A DNA stretch of 64,000 nt. Source: Picochlorum sp. 'celeri' (lineage: Eukaryota; Chlorophyta; Trebouxiophyceae). The translations under genes were made by a program, and so were the position numbers. Shown in pieces: positions 31,801 through 42,338 of the stretch. The stretch is from the NCBI GenBank assembly GCA_010909725.1, contig JAACMV010000007.1:806001-870000 (forward strand), written 5' to 3'. Within the stretch, counting starts at the first letter, position 1, and each line of letters starts with the position of its first letter. The notes below the pieces were generated by a model. That model worked only from the letters and a program-made list of their open reading frames with translations. It searched no databases and had not been told where the DNA came from.

Positions 31801-32694
31801 TGAAGAGCCTTCAACGTTGAGAGCACCCGTCTGGCTGGGGTACGGCGTCAATGGTTTCATTGGTGGTGGTGGTGGAGGTGGAGGAGGGAAGAACCCAAAC
31901 CCAATAGCTGGCCCAGCGGAGGCATCAACAACTGAAAAAATAAGCTTATTTTTGCCAAAGCTACTCAGACCAAGTTCTACGGCATCTTTAACCCTAGTAG
32001 AAGTAAGTTCCTCAACAAACATGTCTGCTGCCTGCTCAGTTGGTGCACTCAGAGTCAAGTCAAATGACATGCATCCATCAATAGATGCCTCTACACCCTC
32101 TTGATTTGCTTCCAGACGACACTGTGCTACACAAGCCCCACTGTTCACCATTTCCTTCAGATCTGTTCCGTACTGCTTGACCATGTCACACACTAACAAA
32201 TTGACATCCTCGCCCTCACATCGCTCCTCCGCAACAGCCTCATACACATCACGAGTCACTACAACAGATGGATCATTGTCCATAGCCCCAGAGTCCTTGC
32301 ATACATAGACAGGCTGTGAGCAAGGCAACGCGGCAGTGCCACTGGGACAAGGCACTCCTTCAGCCAATCCAATCTGACATTCTGCCAACAACAACTGTCG
32401 TCTCAATGTCCTTAGTAAACCATCATTGATAAAAATATCTCCCGCCGGAACGTTTTGCAGTGTAATAGTCGATGTCACCTGAAAGTACCTCGCCTCGTTG
32501 TACAAAAATCCGCAACCTCCAAATTCGCCAGTGCTCGATTCAGTCTCCGGCTCCGTAATAGAACCACCAACAAATATCGGAGAGGCATTTTGAAGTGGTT
32601 GCAGTAGGAGTATGATGAAGATAATCGATACTATCCAGCCCAACGACCTCTCAACCAACGACCCAGACTGAGGTGTCTTGAAGACACAGATCAT
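28872..32694 (-). CDS. TSP1/EGF-repeat type I membrane protein
   Basis: Proposed exons 32694-31643 and 31572-28872 (70-nt intron), 1250 residues. A hydrophobic leader near residues 18-37 precedes a Cys-containing N-domain, a run of nine prolines near 280 and three thrombospondin type 1 repeats (YGEWSDCSATCGKGVSTR, YGPWQTCSERCGTGVSER, VSPWSECSASCGGGTQSR). Then come an EGF domain (CNDGYGGVNCE), a CC-rich series with DACGVCGG and DECGVCNGVGNSC, a second EGF-like module (CSCPSGYEGESCQDC), a membrane helix (GVIVGAVIGSIAGAALLVLL) and a cytoplasmic tail of about 400 polar residues. It looks like an adhesion or sensor protein. No enzyme domain seen. The intron splits the first TSP1 repeat. Confidence 0.88.
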
Positions 32695-32929
32695 CTCGAC
32701 TCATTCACAATTCCAATGAAACTATTTTTTAAGAAATAAATTTAGTATCTATAGAGAGAGACCTGCTCTCATGAATGAGACATGCAGTCACCATGTTGAC
32801 CGCATGGTTGCTTTAATGTTCGAATCAGGGAATGAATCCTTCCAACTGCCCTGAAACCTTGCTATTGGTGCCCCTTTTACATTTTATTATTGAACATTCA
32901 TTCGAGTTCCTTATATCATTATTCATGAT

Positions 32930-35216
32930 TCATGTAGAAGTTGTTGTTCTCCTTGTAATAGTCAAAGTAGGTATCAATAGTACTGCGGAAGAGAAAGAGT
33001 ATGGCTCCTGTGGCTTGGAAGAGGGTGCCTGAGTCCACGATGCTGTAAATTGAGATGCCAATGTTTTGACAGAGTCGGCGTCTCTTTTTGCGAGCCTGTG
33101 AAGCAAAGTTAGAGCTGTTGAATTTGCTGCTATTGTCCTGTGCACTGATTCATAGATATCTTTTGGCATGAGTTCTTTGAAGCTGGAGAGAAATGATGAG
33201 CATGTGTTGATCTGTGTGAGGGCTTGCTGGAGCAGTGCTAATCCCATCTCAGGAAGTGGCACAGGCTCTTCTTCTACGTTCCCTGTGTCGATTGGTATTC
33301 CCAGCAGATTGTATTCATATTCTACAAAGTGTTCGTACCGTAGATATTCTGGTATCACCAGGGTGCTCATTGACTCGAATCTCTGCACATACTGCTCTCC
33401 CCGTGTGTTGAAAGGATGCTTCATCTCTGGGATGAGGCCACAGTGTTTCAGGGCGAGTGAGATTCTCGAAATGGAGCCAAACACCAGACCATAAAATGCG
33501 CACAGACGTCTGCGCATCCAAGAATCTCGAAGTGGGCCTTTTGGAGGCTCTGCTTGCAATTGAGCCAAATCTACTCCCTTGATATGTTTGTGCTGGGCTG
33601 GCAATCGTAGGCTCACCAACGCCAATGCATCATATTCTCGTCCTAAATGATTCATATAATCGATCAAATATGATGCATACCAGTATATGGATGTCATTTC
33701 TTCTGATTGATACAGGTCTAGCGGTCCTCCCTTGAGTAGGTAATCGATGCATGTCCAACACGCTTCCTGAACAACCCAGCATGTCAGGGGTGCTACGCGT
33801 GCGGCATTCACCTCCATGCTGGGGTCATACTGCGTATCCCATCGAAATCCCTGGTCTTTGATCCATTGTGCGCCATCTGTAGAGTTCTCTGCGGTATACG
33901 CGTGATCAATCATATTTTTCCAGTCCTGAATGTTGTGCTTCAACCTCCGACGCTGTCGACATTTGTTCAAACACTTTGTGTGACACCAGCCTCGAACAGC
34001 GATAGCACATTGGTCGAAAAACATTTCAATCTCTCCCACAGATGAAATATTTTTGTAAAATGTTTCGCCAGGTACTCGGAGGCAGATATCCTCAATGAGC
34101 ATGGCATGGTCTGGACGCCACGGTGCTCGTGCTTTTGGTACACTTGGAACCAAGGCATTGTACGTCATCGAGCGTACAAAGGCCCCATTATCACAGCCTG
34201 CAAATGTATCTAGACAAGAACGAAGATCTTTCCACGTCTGAACACCTGAAATCCAATGGCACGTGTTGCTGAGAGCCTCAAGGACACTCATCCATTGTTC
34301 GGATGCTTCCCTCACTGATCGGAGTACAAGCTTTCGCATTGGCGCCGGCCCTATGGCTGCAAAATGCAAGGTAGGAGCAAAACCTATTGATTGATTCGCT
34401 TCGTCATCACTGCAATACTTCTGTGTGGCGAGAATATCCTTTGCTCGATTGCATATTTCAATCACATCATGCAAAGCATCCACCGTCACAGCATCCTCCA
34501 TGCCTGAGAGAATGTGCAGAAGACATTTTCTAAACTCTAATCTCGATACAATTTCTCTCATTGAATCGTCTTTGTCCTCCTTATATTGATCGATCGCATC
34601 ATCCAAATTCTTTATCACATCTCGCATATCATCTACTGTCACCTTGTCCAAATGAATTCCAAATGTTACCACAGAGGCGTCTTCATCATAACACACTTGA
34701 GCCCGATAAATCAATTCGTATAAATAGGAGCATGTCACATGTACTGAACGGCAATATGCGTATAAAATTCGATGGCTCGAAATTCTGCATAGAAATGGAC
34801 ATGGTCAGATGGCAACAACACACCTAGGACAAGATGCAAATATCAACAACCCACCGTTCCATATCCATCATATACAAACACGTATACACAGTCTGTGATA
34901 GCATATAATGGTCATGCCATCCTATCTCTAGCTGCAAGAGGCGATCCATGATCGCCAGCACGTCTACAGTGTTGTCAAAGTGTACTGGTGCCTCTCCACT
35001 TGCTATCCTTTCAGACAATGTCTTTTGATCATACCGATGCATTCCAGGGTCCATCTTCGGATCCCCAATTTCCATTGCTGTCATTGCATTGGTAAGGTCG
35101 AACGCAGGACTGGCGAAAAGCTCTCCAACATCGAGGTCAAGACGAATCCTTTCTAATACTGCCTCCACATCAAAGTGCACTACAGCACCCTTTTCAGGGT
35201 CTTGTTCCCTCTCCAT
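32930..35216 (-). CDS. NAA35: NatC N-acetyltransferase auxiliary subunit NAA35 (Mak10)
   Basis: Non-catalytic subunit of NatC, which acetylates Met-hydrophobic N-termini on ribosomes. Proposed exons 35216-34855 and 34784-32930 (70-nt intron), 738 residues; human NAA35 is about 725. The signature NAMTAMEIGDPKMDPGM is near residue 40. After the splice the frame gives ILYAYCRSVHVTCSYLYELI, matching the second conserved block of the family. The rest is alpha-helical. The donor is GTGGGT. ATG at 35216 is the first in frame. The gene is divergent from CDK5RAP3 with only 188 nt between start codons. Confidence 0.92.
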
Positions 35217-35404
35217 CCTCACGAAATACGCTATAAAGTTAATTTTATACCGCCCAGGAGCGGTGAAATCGAGAGTATGTGCCTGATCTGCGCATGTGGA
35301 CTTTCATCCTTCCCAATTAAGATAGATTTTGTACACAGTGTTGCACTGAAAACAGTCCTCAGCACTGATGAGAACGTACATGTAATTTATTTCTAATTGC
35401 AAGG
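35217..35404. promoter_or_regulatory. Short bidirectional promoter region (NAA35 / CDK5RAP3)
   Basis: Only 188 nt separate the two start codons, so 5' UTRs and promoters of both genes must fit here. No clear TATA pair or CCAAT box was identified. Confidence 0.5.
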
Positions 35405-37228
35405 ATGTTTGCCAAGCTTGTTGGAGAGGGCTTTGACAAGCCTGATGGTGAGCAGGAGTTGCCAATTGACATCAACTATGCAAAATTAGTAGAATGGGTG
35501 GTACGTTGCTAGAATTCCATTCTTACGCCATATGACGGTTTGTTTTGGTGAATTTATGGTTATGTGTTTGGCATTCTGTAGGTGGATAGGAAAGTTGTTC
35601 CGCAGGATTGGAAATCAAAGCTAGAGATTATTCAGAAGAAGGCAGAGGCAGAGGCAAAAGGTTTGCCTCCTGGATTCTTGGCTCAATTCACTGGTATGTG
35701 TTGATACAATTGGCTTTTTGGGTCTACAGGTATAGATATGTGATGCGATGTATACCAATGGTTGCGATTCAGGTGCTCAAGAAGGGTCTATGAATTATTT
35801 TCGCTGTGCTGAGATTTTGAACAAGATGAAGGAGACTGCTGAACGTGGTATGCTGGGATCGCTGAAAGGGGATGCAGGGAAATGGGAGAAGATTGTCAAA
35901 GCATACGAGTCTAATAGTACGTTGATACTGCAGATATTTTGAGTTTGTCTTGCATCAACTGTAACCGTTTCTGCACTGCAGTGATTCATGTTGCGGAGGG
36001 GGGCTTGATCATGGCACGGAATGTTGATTATGAAATTCCGTACCTGAGGAAGCAGACTGCTAGAAATCAGCAGCAAATCGAGGACTTGGAGAGAAAATCG
36101 GCAGAGTTGGTGACGAGTGCTGCCGTAAGTAAAGAGCAGTTTGCACAGGAATGCGAGCGGATTGGTATTCCAACGCTGGCTGTGCTGCATGCAGACGCCT
36201 TGGATGCGCAGCTATTGCTTTCCGCGGAAGGACTACCTCGTAATGTATCCGAAGCGTGTGATTTCATCAAGTCAAATGAAATCAAGTCAATAATCGAATA
36301 TTACCAGAGGTTTGTTGCGCAACAGACCAGTTCTGAGTCTGTTTTGTTGACTGTCCTTGGGGATGTTGTGAACGGGTGCACGGATGGTGTTAGTGATGCA
36401 ATGGTGCAGGAATGGGCGGATATTCCTAAAACACAAGAGCATGAAGCGATTGTGTTTGATACTAATGATGTAGAAGAGAATTCTGGCAATGCTATAGAAG
36501 TGTCCTGGGATGGACTTGATATGGGTTTGGATTTGCCAGAAGCAGATGCTGAGCCATCATCAGAACAGCCCTTGGATATATCATGGGACATTGATGTCAG
36601 CGGTGTCGGTGAAGCATGTGAATCAACAGAAGACCATGGTGATCATGCCGGGGCCGATAGCCAATCTAATGCATACGCCACGAGAGATTCTGCTGTGTCA
36701 AACCTTATTGCCTCATTGGAAGCTTGTGATACAACCACCAAGAGGCTCACCGTTGACACTGCGTACCGAAACCAATTGTTAGACGATCTTTTAGAACTAA
36801 AAGCATTCATTTCTCAGCGTTATAGGGAGAGTAAGAGTCAAAGTGCCTCTATGGCGGGCCTTGATGTATCTGTTGATGCCCCAACCCTGGAAAAGATGCT
36901 CCAAGATTTGGACAAGGCCATCAACCTCCTGACCGCAGAGGACTTGGCACATCATGTTTCCATAGTAACAAATGCTCTATATCGTGAGAGACTGGCGAAG
37001 AATTTGGTCAAGTTGTCACAGAAAGAGGCCAAACAGATTGCTGCCTCCAAAGAAGCAGACATGAAAAAGGAGGATGTGCGCACCCAGCTCATGTCAGATT
37101 CTGCCAAAATATCTGCGCTCGTGCGAGACACGAAGCAAATAAAAGAGGCTGTAGAAATATCATTGGGAAATAAATTAAAACGAAGAATCAACATTCAGGG
37201 TGCCATTCATAATGTCTTGAAACAATAG
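35405..37228 (+). CDS. CDK5RAP3: CDK5RAP3 / C53, UFMylation and ER-phagy receptor
   Basis: C53 works with the UFM1 E3 ligase UFL1-DDRGK1 at the ER and acts as an autophagy receptor for stalled ribosomes. Proposed exons: 35405-35500, 35582-35693, 35773-35916 and 35982-37228, 532 residues (human 506); introns 81, 79 and 65 nt. The protein begins with DINYAKLVEWVVDRKVVPQDW, then NYFRCAEILNKM, WEKIVKAYES and the hallmark NVDYEIPYLRKQ. The central acidic linker carries SWDGLD and SWDID, degenerate forms of the IDWG-type shuffled ATG8/UFM1-binding motifs. The C-terminal part is helical (RNQLLDDLLELKAFISQR). Stop is 3 nt from the DOHH stop on the other strand. Confidence 0.93.
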
Positions 37229-37231
37229 ATT

Positions 37232-38377
37232 TCATTTGGAACAATATTCGAATTCACCAGACTGCTCATGTTTGAGCATATCGAGAGCGACAATGCAGCT
37301 ATCAGCAACAATAGAATCCTCATCTTTTGAATACTGCGTCAAACAACAATACAGTAAACAACATATGTTGGCTCTAGTACAATACAATGCACGGCATCAG
37401 ATACACATCTTTCAGCTCAGCGGCCCCTTTTGTAGGCCATCGGCGTTGGATTGTAAATAGTTCATCGTATGCCATAATATCTATAATGTACAAACACATA
37501 CCTGTTCCAACAAGGCCAAACTCTCTGGAGAAGCAATAGACCCCAGGGCCTCAGCAGCCTCATGCCTGACCATTGGGTTTTCTGCTTTATTCTCCAGTAC
37601 CTTTTTCAATTTCTCTGTCGCATGAGAATCCTGCATCTGTCCCAAAACATACGCAACTTCATGCTTCAATAAAGCGCTCGAGGACGTTTCAAAAGACTCT
37701 GTCAAGGCAGCAACAGCATCTGCCCCCCCTCTATTGCGCAGGGCAAACATGGCTCTGTATCGATCGAAAATCTTTTCGTTCTCATCCAACAAACACTCTC
37801 GAAGCCGTTCAATAGAAATCGACTGATCCGCCGGGGGAGTTGGGTCAACTGATCTGTATGGAGATGCATCTACCAGTCGCTGCCCCTCCTCTGACTCGAA
37901 AAACTCAATTCGCTGAAGAGCCAGCTGACACGTCTGTGCTACTTCCAAGCACGAATCAGTCTGATGATCTTTAAGAGGCCTTAAACAGTCCTCCTCGCCG
38001 ATAGCCCCCAATGCCTCTCCAGCCTCGTGCCGAACCATTGGGTGCTCCTTCTGGTCATACAAAATATCCGTCAAGGCCTTGATTGCGGCAGGGTCTTGCC
38101 TCTGACCCAAACAATATGCAACTTCATGTCTATATAAATCGGAAGAATCTTTCAGACCTACATGTGGCAACCCCTACGTGTGAAAGACTGTTTGACAACG
38201 GAAACATGATGCATGCCTGACCACACCTTTCAACATGGCCCTATGAGCCTCATGTCCAGATATATTTCTCAAAGAAAATAAAATGCGATATTTATCAGAC
38301 AATGGCGTCGATTGCTGGACCAGAGCCTGTTCCAACTTTTCAACCACAGATGGGTCTACCGTCTGCAAAGACACCAT
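37232..38377 (-). CDS. DOHH: Deoxyhypusine hydroxylase
   Basis: Iron-dependent HEAT-repeat enzyme that completes hypusine on eIF5A. Proposed exons: 38377-38227, 38157-37502 and 37333-37232, giving 302 residues, the same as human DOHH; introns 69 and 168 nt. The four iron-binding His-Glu pairs are present: RHEVAYCLGQ, VRHEAGEALGAIG, KHEVAYVLGQ and VRHEAAEALGSI. The third exon supplies ADSCIVALDM, the matching end of the last repeat. For intron 1 the 69-nt version was chosen over a 51-nt one because it preserves the family spacing AMLKG-LKDSSDLYRHE. The last exon is easily missed. Confidence 0.94.
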
Positions 38378-38596
38378 ACTTCCACAGGAACCCACGATGT
38401 CAAAAATAAAGAGAAATTCGTATATAGATGTAACTTAATGGCATCACAAACATGTCCCAAGTCATACGGGGCCAGCTTGATCAGATCTCTAGTAGATGGT
38501 CAGATCTGACCATGTTTCCTTGGCAGATTTGTAGATTTTTGCTGGGTCTCGTCGAGAATAAACCAAATTTCATTCGATGAATCAAAAAATTCAATT

Positions 38597-40177
38597 ATGA
38601 TTGTTGGTGGCTCGATCCATGCGTCAAAGCAGCTTTTGACGCCACGAACTTTTTCAGTGGTAGTAGGAAGAAAGTCGAACAAACCATTCTCGCGTCCTCA
38701 TTTTACTGTAACATCGGCATCGGCAGATGATATTATGGAGACTTTGAAAAGTTTTCTTGCTCCAAGGGAGACGAAGAAGGATTCGAGGACCAGAGCAGTG
38801 TCAGTGGAAGATACAGAGGCTTTTCTGCAGATTGACAATGCACCAACATGGGATGCATTGTCCAGTATTGCAGCAGAGCAAGCGAAAGAGAAGGGTTTCA
38901 CGTTGCCTCAGGAGGAGGATTATGAAAATGGGCCTCCTAATCCAGTGGCATTGAGGCGCACGTTTGGAAAGCCTGATCAGGAGCCACAGATCAAGCTCTA
39001 CCGTGATCACGCAGCGTGGTGTCCCTATTGCCACAAGGTCGTCTTGCAGCTTGAAGAGAAAAAGATTCCATACGTTATAGAGAAGATAAATATGCGGTGT
39101 TATGGTGATAAACCTAGAGAGTTTTTGGAAAAGGTTCCATCTGGTTTGTTGCCAGTCTTGGAGGTGAATGGGCAGGTTATCACTGAATCAGCTGTGATTC
39201 AGCAGCTTTTGGAAGAGTGGTTTCCTCACCCTGCCTTGCTTCCTCCGGAAGGAACGAGCGAAAAGGCGAGAGCACTGGAATTGATGCGTTTGGAGAGACA
39301 GCTTTTTGGTGACTGGCTGCAGTATTTGTGTAATGGATGGGGTGGTGATGCGAACAGACAGCGCTTTGAAAAGACAATGGATGAGGTAGAAAAGGCACTT
39401 GGAGTTGAAGAAGGACCATACTTTCTCTCATCCTTCTCTCTGGTGGACATCATTTTTGCCCCATTTTTAGAAAGGATTGTTGCAAGTATTCCATACTATA
39501 AAGGTGTGGTTGTGAGGGGATCAGGGAGATGGCAAAACTTGGAGAGATGGTTTGACGCAATGGAAACTCGACCAGCATACATGGCTTTTAAGAGCGATTT
39601 CTACACGCATTGCCATGACTTGCCACCTCAGCTTGGCGGATGTGCGTCTACACCAGAAGCAAAAGAATTCCAGGAGAAGATTGATGGTCTGGATGGAAAG
39701 AGCTGGTCACTTCCTCTTGAACCAATCACGAATTCTTCGCTGGAGCCTTTGTCCACAGGGGATGATTCAATGCATGCACGGTTTGTAGCCGCATCCAAAC
39801 TGATCCACAATCATAGCGCCATTGTGCGTTTTGCTCTGCGAGGTGTCGGGTCACCTGGTCCGAGACCTGTGACTGCCCCTCTTGCTGACCCAACTGCTAT
39901 TCCCAACATGGAGTATGAGGAGCAAGTGGACGCAGCGCTGCGTCACGTGGCGCACGTCATGTTGACTGGTATGGTTGAACAGGGACAGCATGATGGGACA
40001 GGAATTTCGACAATGCCCTCTGGCAAAGGCGTTGTAGACGCTCGGGGTGTTCCACCTAGCTTGGCGTACCTGAGAGATCGTGTTGGGGTGCCGAGAGATA
40101 TGCCATTGCCAGCTGCTAGGCAGTTGAGGGCACACCTGAACTGGATGATTGACCATGTTCAAACTACATCTACATGA
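38597..40177 (+). CDS. Chloroplast-type glutathione S-transferase family protein
   Basis: A 526-residue protein. The first 45 residues look like a transit peptide. The N-terminal thioredoxin fold has YRDHAAWCPYCHKVVLQLEEKK near residue 135, with a CPYC redox motif, then VPSGLLPVLEVNG and the GST glutathione-binding ESAVI. The GST C-terminal helical domain follows (LERQLFGDWLQYLC, ALGVEEGPYFL, DIIFAPFLERI). DFYTHCHDLPPQLGGC is a block I know from plant and algal homologues of this group. About 150 extra C-terminal residues may dimerise or dock. Single exon, ATG 38597. Function is probably glutathione-dependent redox or glutathionyl reduction in the plastid; substrate unknown. Confidence 0.85.
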   Translation: MIVGGSIHASKQLLTPRTFSVVVGRKSNKPFSRPHFTVTSASADDIMETLKSFLAPRETKKDSRTRAVSVEDTEAFLQIDNAPTWDALSSIAAEQAKEKGFTLPQEEDYENGPPNPVALRRTFGKPDQEPQIKLYRDHAAWCPYCHKVVLQLEEKKIPYVIEKINMRCYGDKPREFLEKVPSGLLPVLEVNGQVITESAVIQQLLEEWFPHPALLPPEGTSEKARALELMRLERQLFGDWLQYLCNGWGGDANRQRFEKTMDEVEKALGVEEGPYFLSSFSLVDIIFAPFLERIVASIPYYKGVVVRGSGRWQNLERWFDAMETRPAYMAFKSDFYTHCHDLPPQLGGCASTPEAKEFQEKIDGLDGKSWSLPLEPITNSSLEPLSTGDDSMHARFVAASKLIHNHSAIVRFALRGVGSPGPRPVTAPLADPTAIPNMEYEEQVDAALRHVAHVMLTGMVEQGQHDGTGISTMPSGKGVVDARGVPPSLAYLRDRVGVPRDMPLPAARQLRAHLNWMIDHVQTTST

Positions 40178-40816
40178 CCTTGAGTGATATGAAAACGTAT
40201 ACAATTCCATTCTAATTGTGATTTCTTGCTTTGTAAGCATGATGAGAATCGTCGTACCAAGAATATTCCTGGAAAGAAGGTGTTTCTCTGGACACAGGAT
40301 TTGAGGATTCGTCAGGATAGTCTCAACTACCACCGGCCCCGGGGCTGACGGGGGCCGCGGTGGTCCACGACCGGTCGGAGGCCTCCTGTCCTAGGACCCC
40401 GTAGCCGTGCAAGAATCTTGCGGGCAAACCCATCCCTCCTCCCAAGGGGTTCTACTCATGTGGGCAAACAATTCACCCATTTGAAGGTACTCTTTTCCAA
40501 GATTGATACTTTACTATTTATTTGGATCATACTAGCATAGTAGAACTCTCAGTTGTGCAAAAGAGAGTCAGATACTATACAAGCTCTTGGAATCAGACGT
40601 GTCTTTTCCACCATCTATCGAACTGCTTGAGCGTATATACTATAACAAGGCCGAATTATAGCCTCATAAGAACTAAGTAATATACTAAACAACATTTTGG
40701 GGACTGTATACTATGGCAGCTGACGGCAGATAGTTGCTGGCGTGAAGAGGCCCGCACGAGTTGTTTTGAAGTTCAGCACAGATTGTTTGAGCGTTTACGG
40801 TAGAGGGAGATTTCTG
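40178..40816. other. Intergenic region containing a GC-rich palindromic island
   Basis: About 640 nt. The first 145 and last 300 nt have the usual AT-rich composition; between them is the GC-rich island listed separately. No protein gene is supported. Confidence 0.5.
40331..40480. other. GC-rich island with serial palindromes, identity unknown
   Basis: Composition changes sharply. A hairpin pairs ACCACCGGCCCC with GGGGCCGCGGTGGT (2-nt bulge, about 40329-40364). Three exact palindromes follow nearly back to back: GACCGGTC (40369-40376), GGAGGCCTCC (40377-40386) and GTCCTAGGAC (40388-40397). Next come a GCAAGA-A-TCTTGC hairpin and two copies of GGGCAAAC. It could be the 5' end of a retroelement, a structured RNA or an insertion scar. 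I cannot name it. Confidence 0.6.
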
Positions 40817-41815
40817 ATGAGTGATACTGTTTCATTCTGGATACTATCCAGCGATGAGGTACGTGATACGACGCGCATCGACACCAATGCCCCACTGGGG
40901 CATATATCCAGAGAATCTTGTGCAGACATATCTCCAAAGATACAGATTGATTCGATGCAATTCCACGTGCAGATTCCTGGCAGGTTTGAGGTCCCTGTTC
41001 AGATGGACAGTGATATCGTGATGCCCTGCGACTCCTCGCAGCGCTGGAATTGGGACAGTGTGCAGGACAAGAAGCAACCCAATGCATCGGAGCAGAAAGC
41101 CGGTACTACATCCAAAGAATATCAGGCACACAGCCCGGTCGATACCCTTGATGAGCTATCATTTCGAACATTGAGCACATCCACAGCACCAGAGTCGTTA
41201 TCTGCAAGAAGCATGGAATCCGACAGCATGAAGATTGCTAGTCGACAGTCCAGTGCAACGGATTTAGGGCAAAAGTTACATTTGCGTCTCAAATCCTGTG
41301 ACGCTGTCCCTGAGAATCTAGAGTGTGTTTCTGACAGATCATATGAATCTGATATATCGACAGTGCTGGAGGAATGCTTCACAGATATCCGAGAATTCGA
41401 CACTGCCATCTGCAGCAAGCTTTCTGGGATACTGCTGCAAAAGCGTTCACTGATGAGAGCAGAAAGTTTTGATTGGCCTACTGCCCCGCATAAAGAAGAT
41501 CATAATACAAACGGTTTTTTCCAACAGTACATGGGCAATGCTTCAGAGGATACAGGGACCAGACCTTTGCGAAAAGCAAAATCACTGGATAAGCCCCCTC
41601 TGGACCTCGGCAACATGATTGCTCACTTCAAGATGAGCTCCTCCAAAACTCATACGTGCGTATCTGATGATCATCATGACAATAAAAAGAATCATGGAAA
41701 TACTACACTCGAGAAATCCGGTGTTCAAGGAGATGTGTGCTCTGATGTGGTCCCAGCAAGAAGAAACCAGAACAACAGGGAACCAGTGGACTCTGTTGTC
41801 ATGATTCCTCGATGA
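40817..41815 (+). CDS. Unrecognised, mostly disordered protein
   Basis: A 332-residue open frame beginning at the first in-frame ATG. Residues 1-80 contain an ordered-looking beta-rich patch (MQFHVQIPGRFEVPVQMD). The rest is rich in Ser, Asp and Glu with short repeated-looking cores (SLMRAESFDWP and PLRKAKSLDKPP), a pattern seen around phosphorylation or 14-3-3 sites. No domain recognised. Length, start and lack of competing frames make it a likely gene, perhaps with an unplaced 5' exon. Confidence 0.6.
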   Translation: MSDTVSFWILSSDEVRDTTRIDTNAPLGHISRESCADISPKIQIDSMQFHVQIPGRFEVPVQMDSDIVMPCDSSQRWNWDSVQDKKQPNASEQKAGTTSKEYQAHSPVDTLDELSFRTLSTSTAPESLSARSMESDSMKIASRQSSATDLGQKLHLRLKSCDAVPENLECVSDRSYESDISTVLEECFTDIREFDTAICSKLSGILLQKRSLMRAESFDWPTAPHKEDHNTNGFFQQYMGNASEDTGTRPLRKAKSLDKPPLDLGNMIAHFKMSSSKTHTCVSDDHHDNKKNHGNTTLEKSGVQGDVCSDVVPARRNQNNREPVDSVVMIPR

Positions 41816-42338
41816 TACCGCAAAAGCGCGTTTCAGATCGTATTTGATGAACTGAACTTTCACACAGGTAAAAGTCTGATCTATATACTACTATACACGA
41901 AGAAAGATGATCACTGCACTGCATATTTACAGCATTGAAGTAGAAGAAGAAAAAAACAAGACTCCTCTAGAGCATGAATGCTGGCACATTATCCAGGAAG
42001 AGGATTCAACTATTTTATACATGTCAATACTGAAGAAGAAACCCATGTATGTAACCATCAAGCATCTGAAAGACACATATCTCTATCGGTTGATGCAGCA
42101 AATAGTTGAAAAGACTTGAAAAAAATGCAGCAAGTTGATTGCTCCAGATGCCCATCATATCCATTGCCTCCTTTTTTCTTCTGCACTCGATCAATTCATA
42201 CTTTAAACAATATTGCTGAAATACACATCTTTTAGGGCTGCATCGATCAATCAATTCATGGCGTAGATAGAAACCCAAGCAGTTGGTGGTGTCGACAATT
42301 TTGCACAAATTCCTTTGAAACACTAATTCCATACAATC
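41816..42338. other. Intergenic region
   Basis: About 520 nt upstream of the arrestin gene. A 70-codon open frame with ATG at 41907 is charged and shows no motif; I do not call it a gene. No RNA gene seen. Confidence 0.35.

Noticed and set aside
38174..38224. 51-nt version of DOHH intron 1
   Set aside because: It keeps the frame but adds residues before the first His-Glu repeat. The 69-nt version keeps family spacing.
41907..42119. 70-codon open frame
   Set aside because: Charged, no motif, no supporting context. Could be chance.
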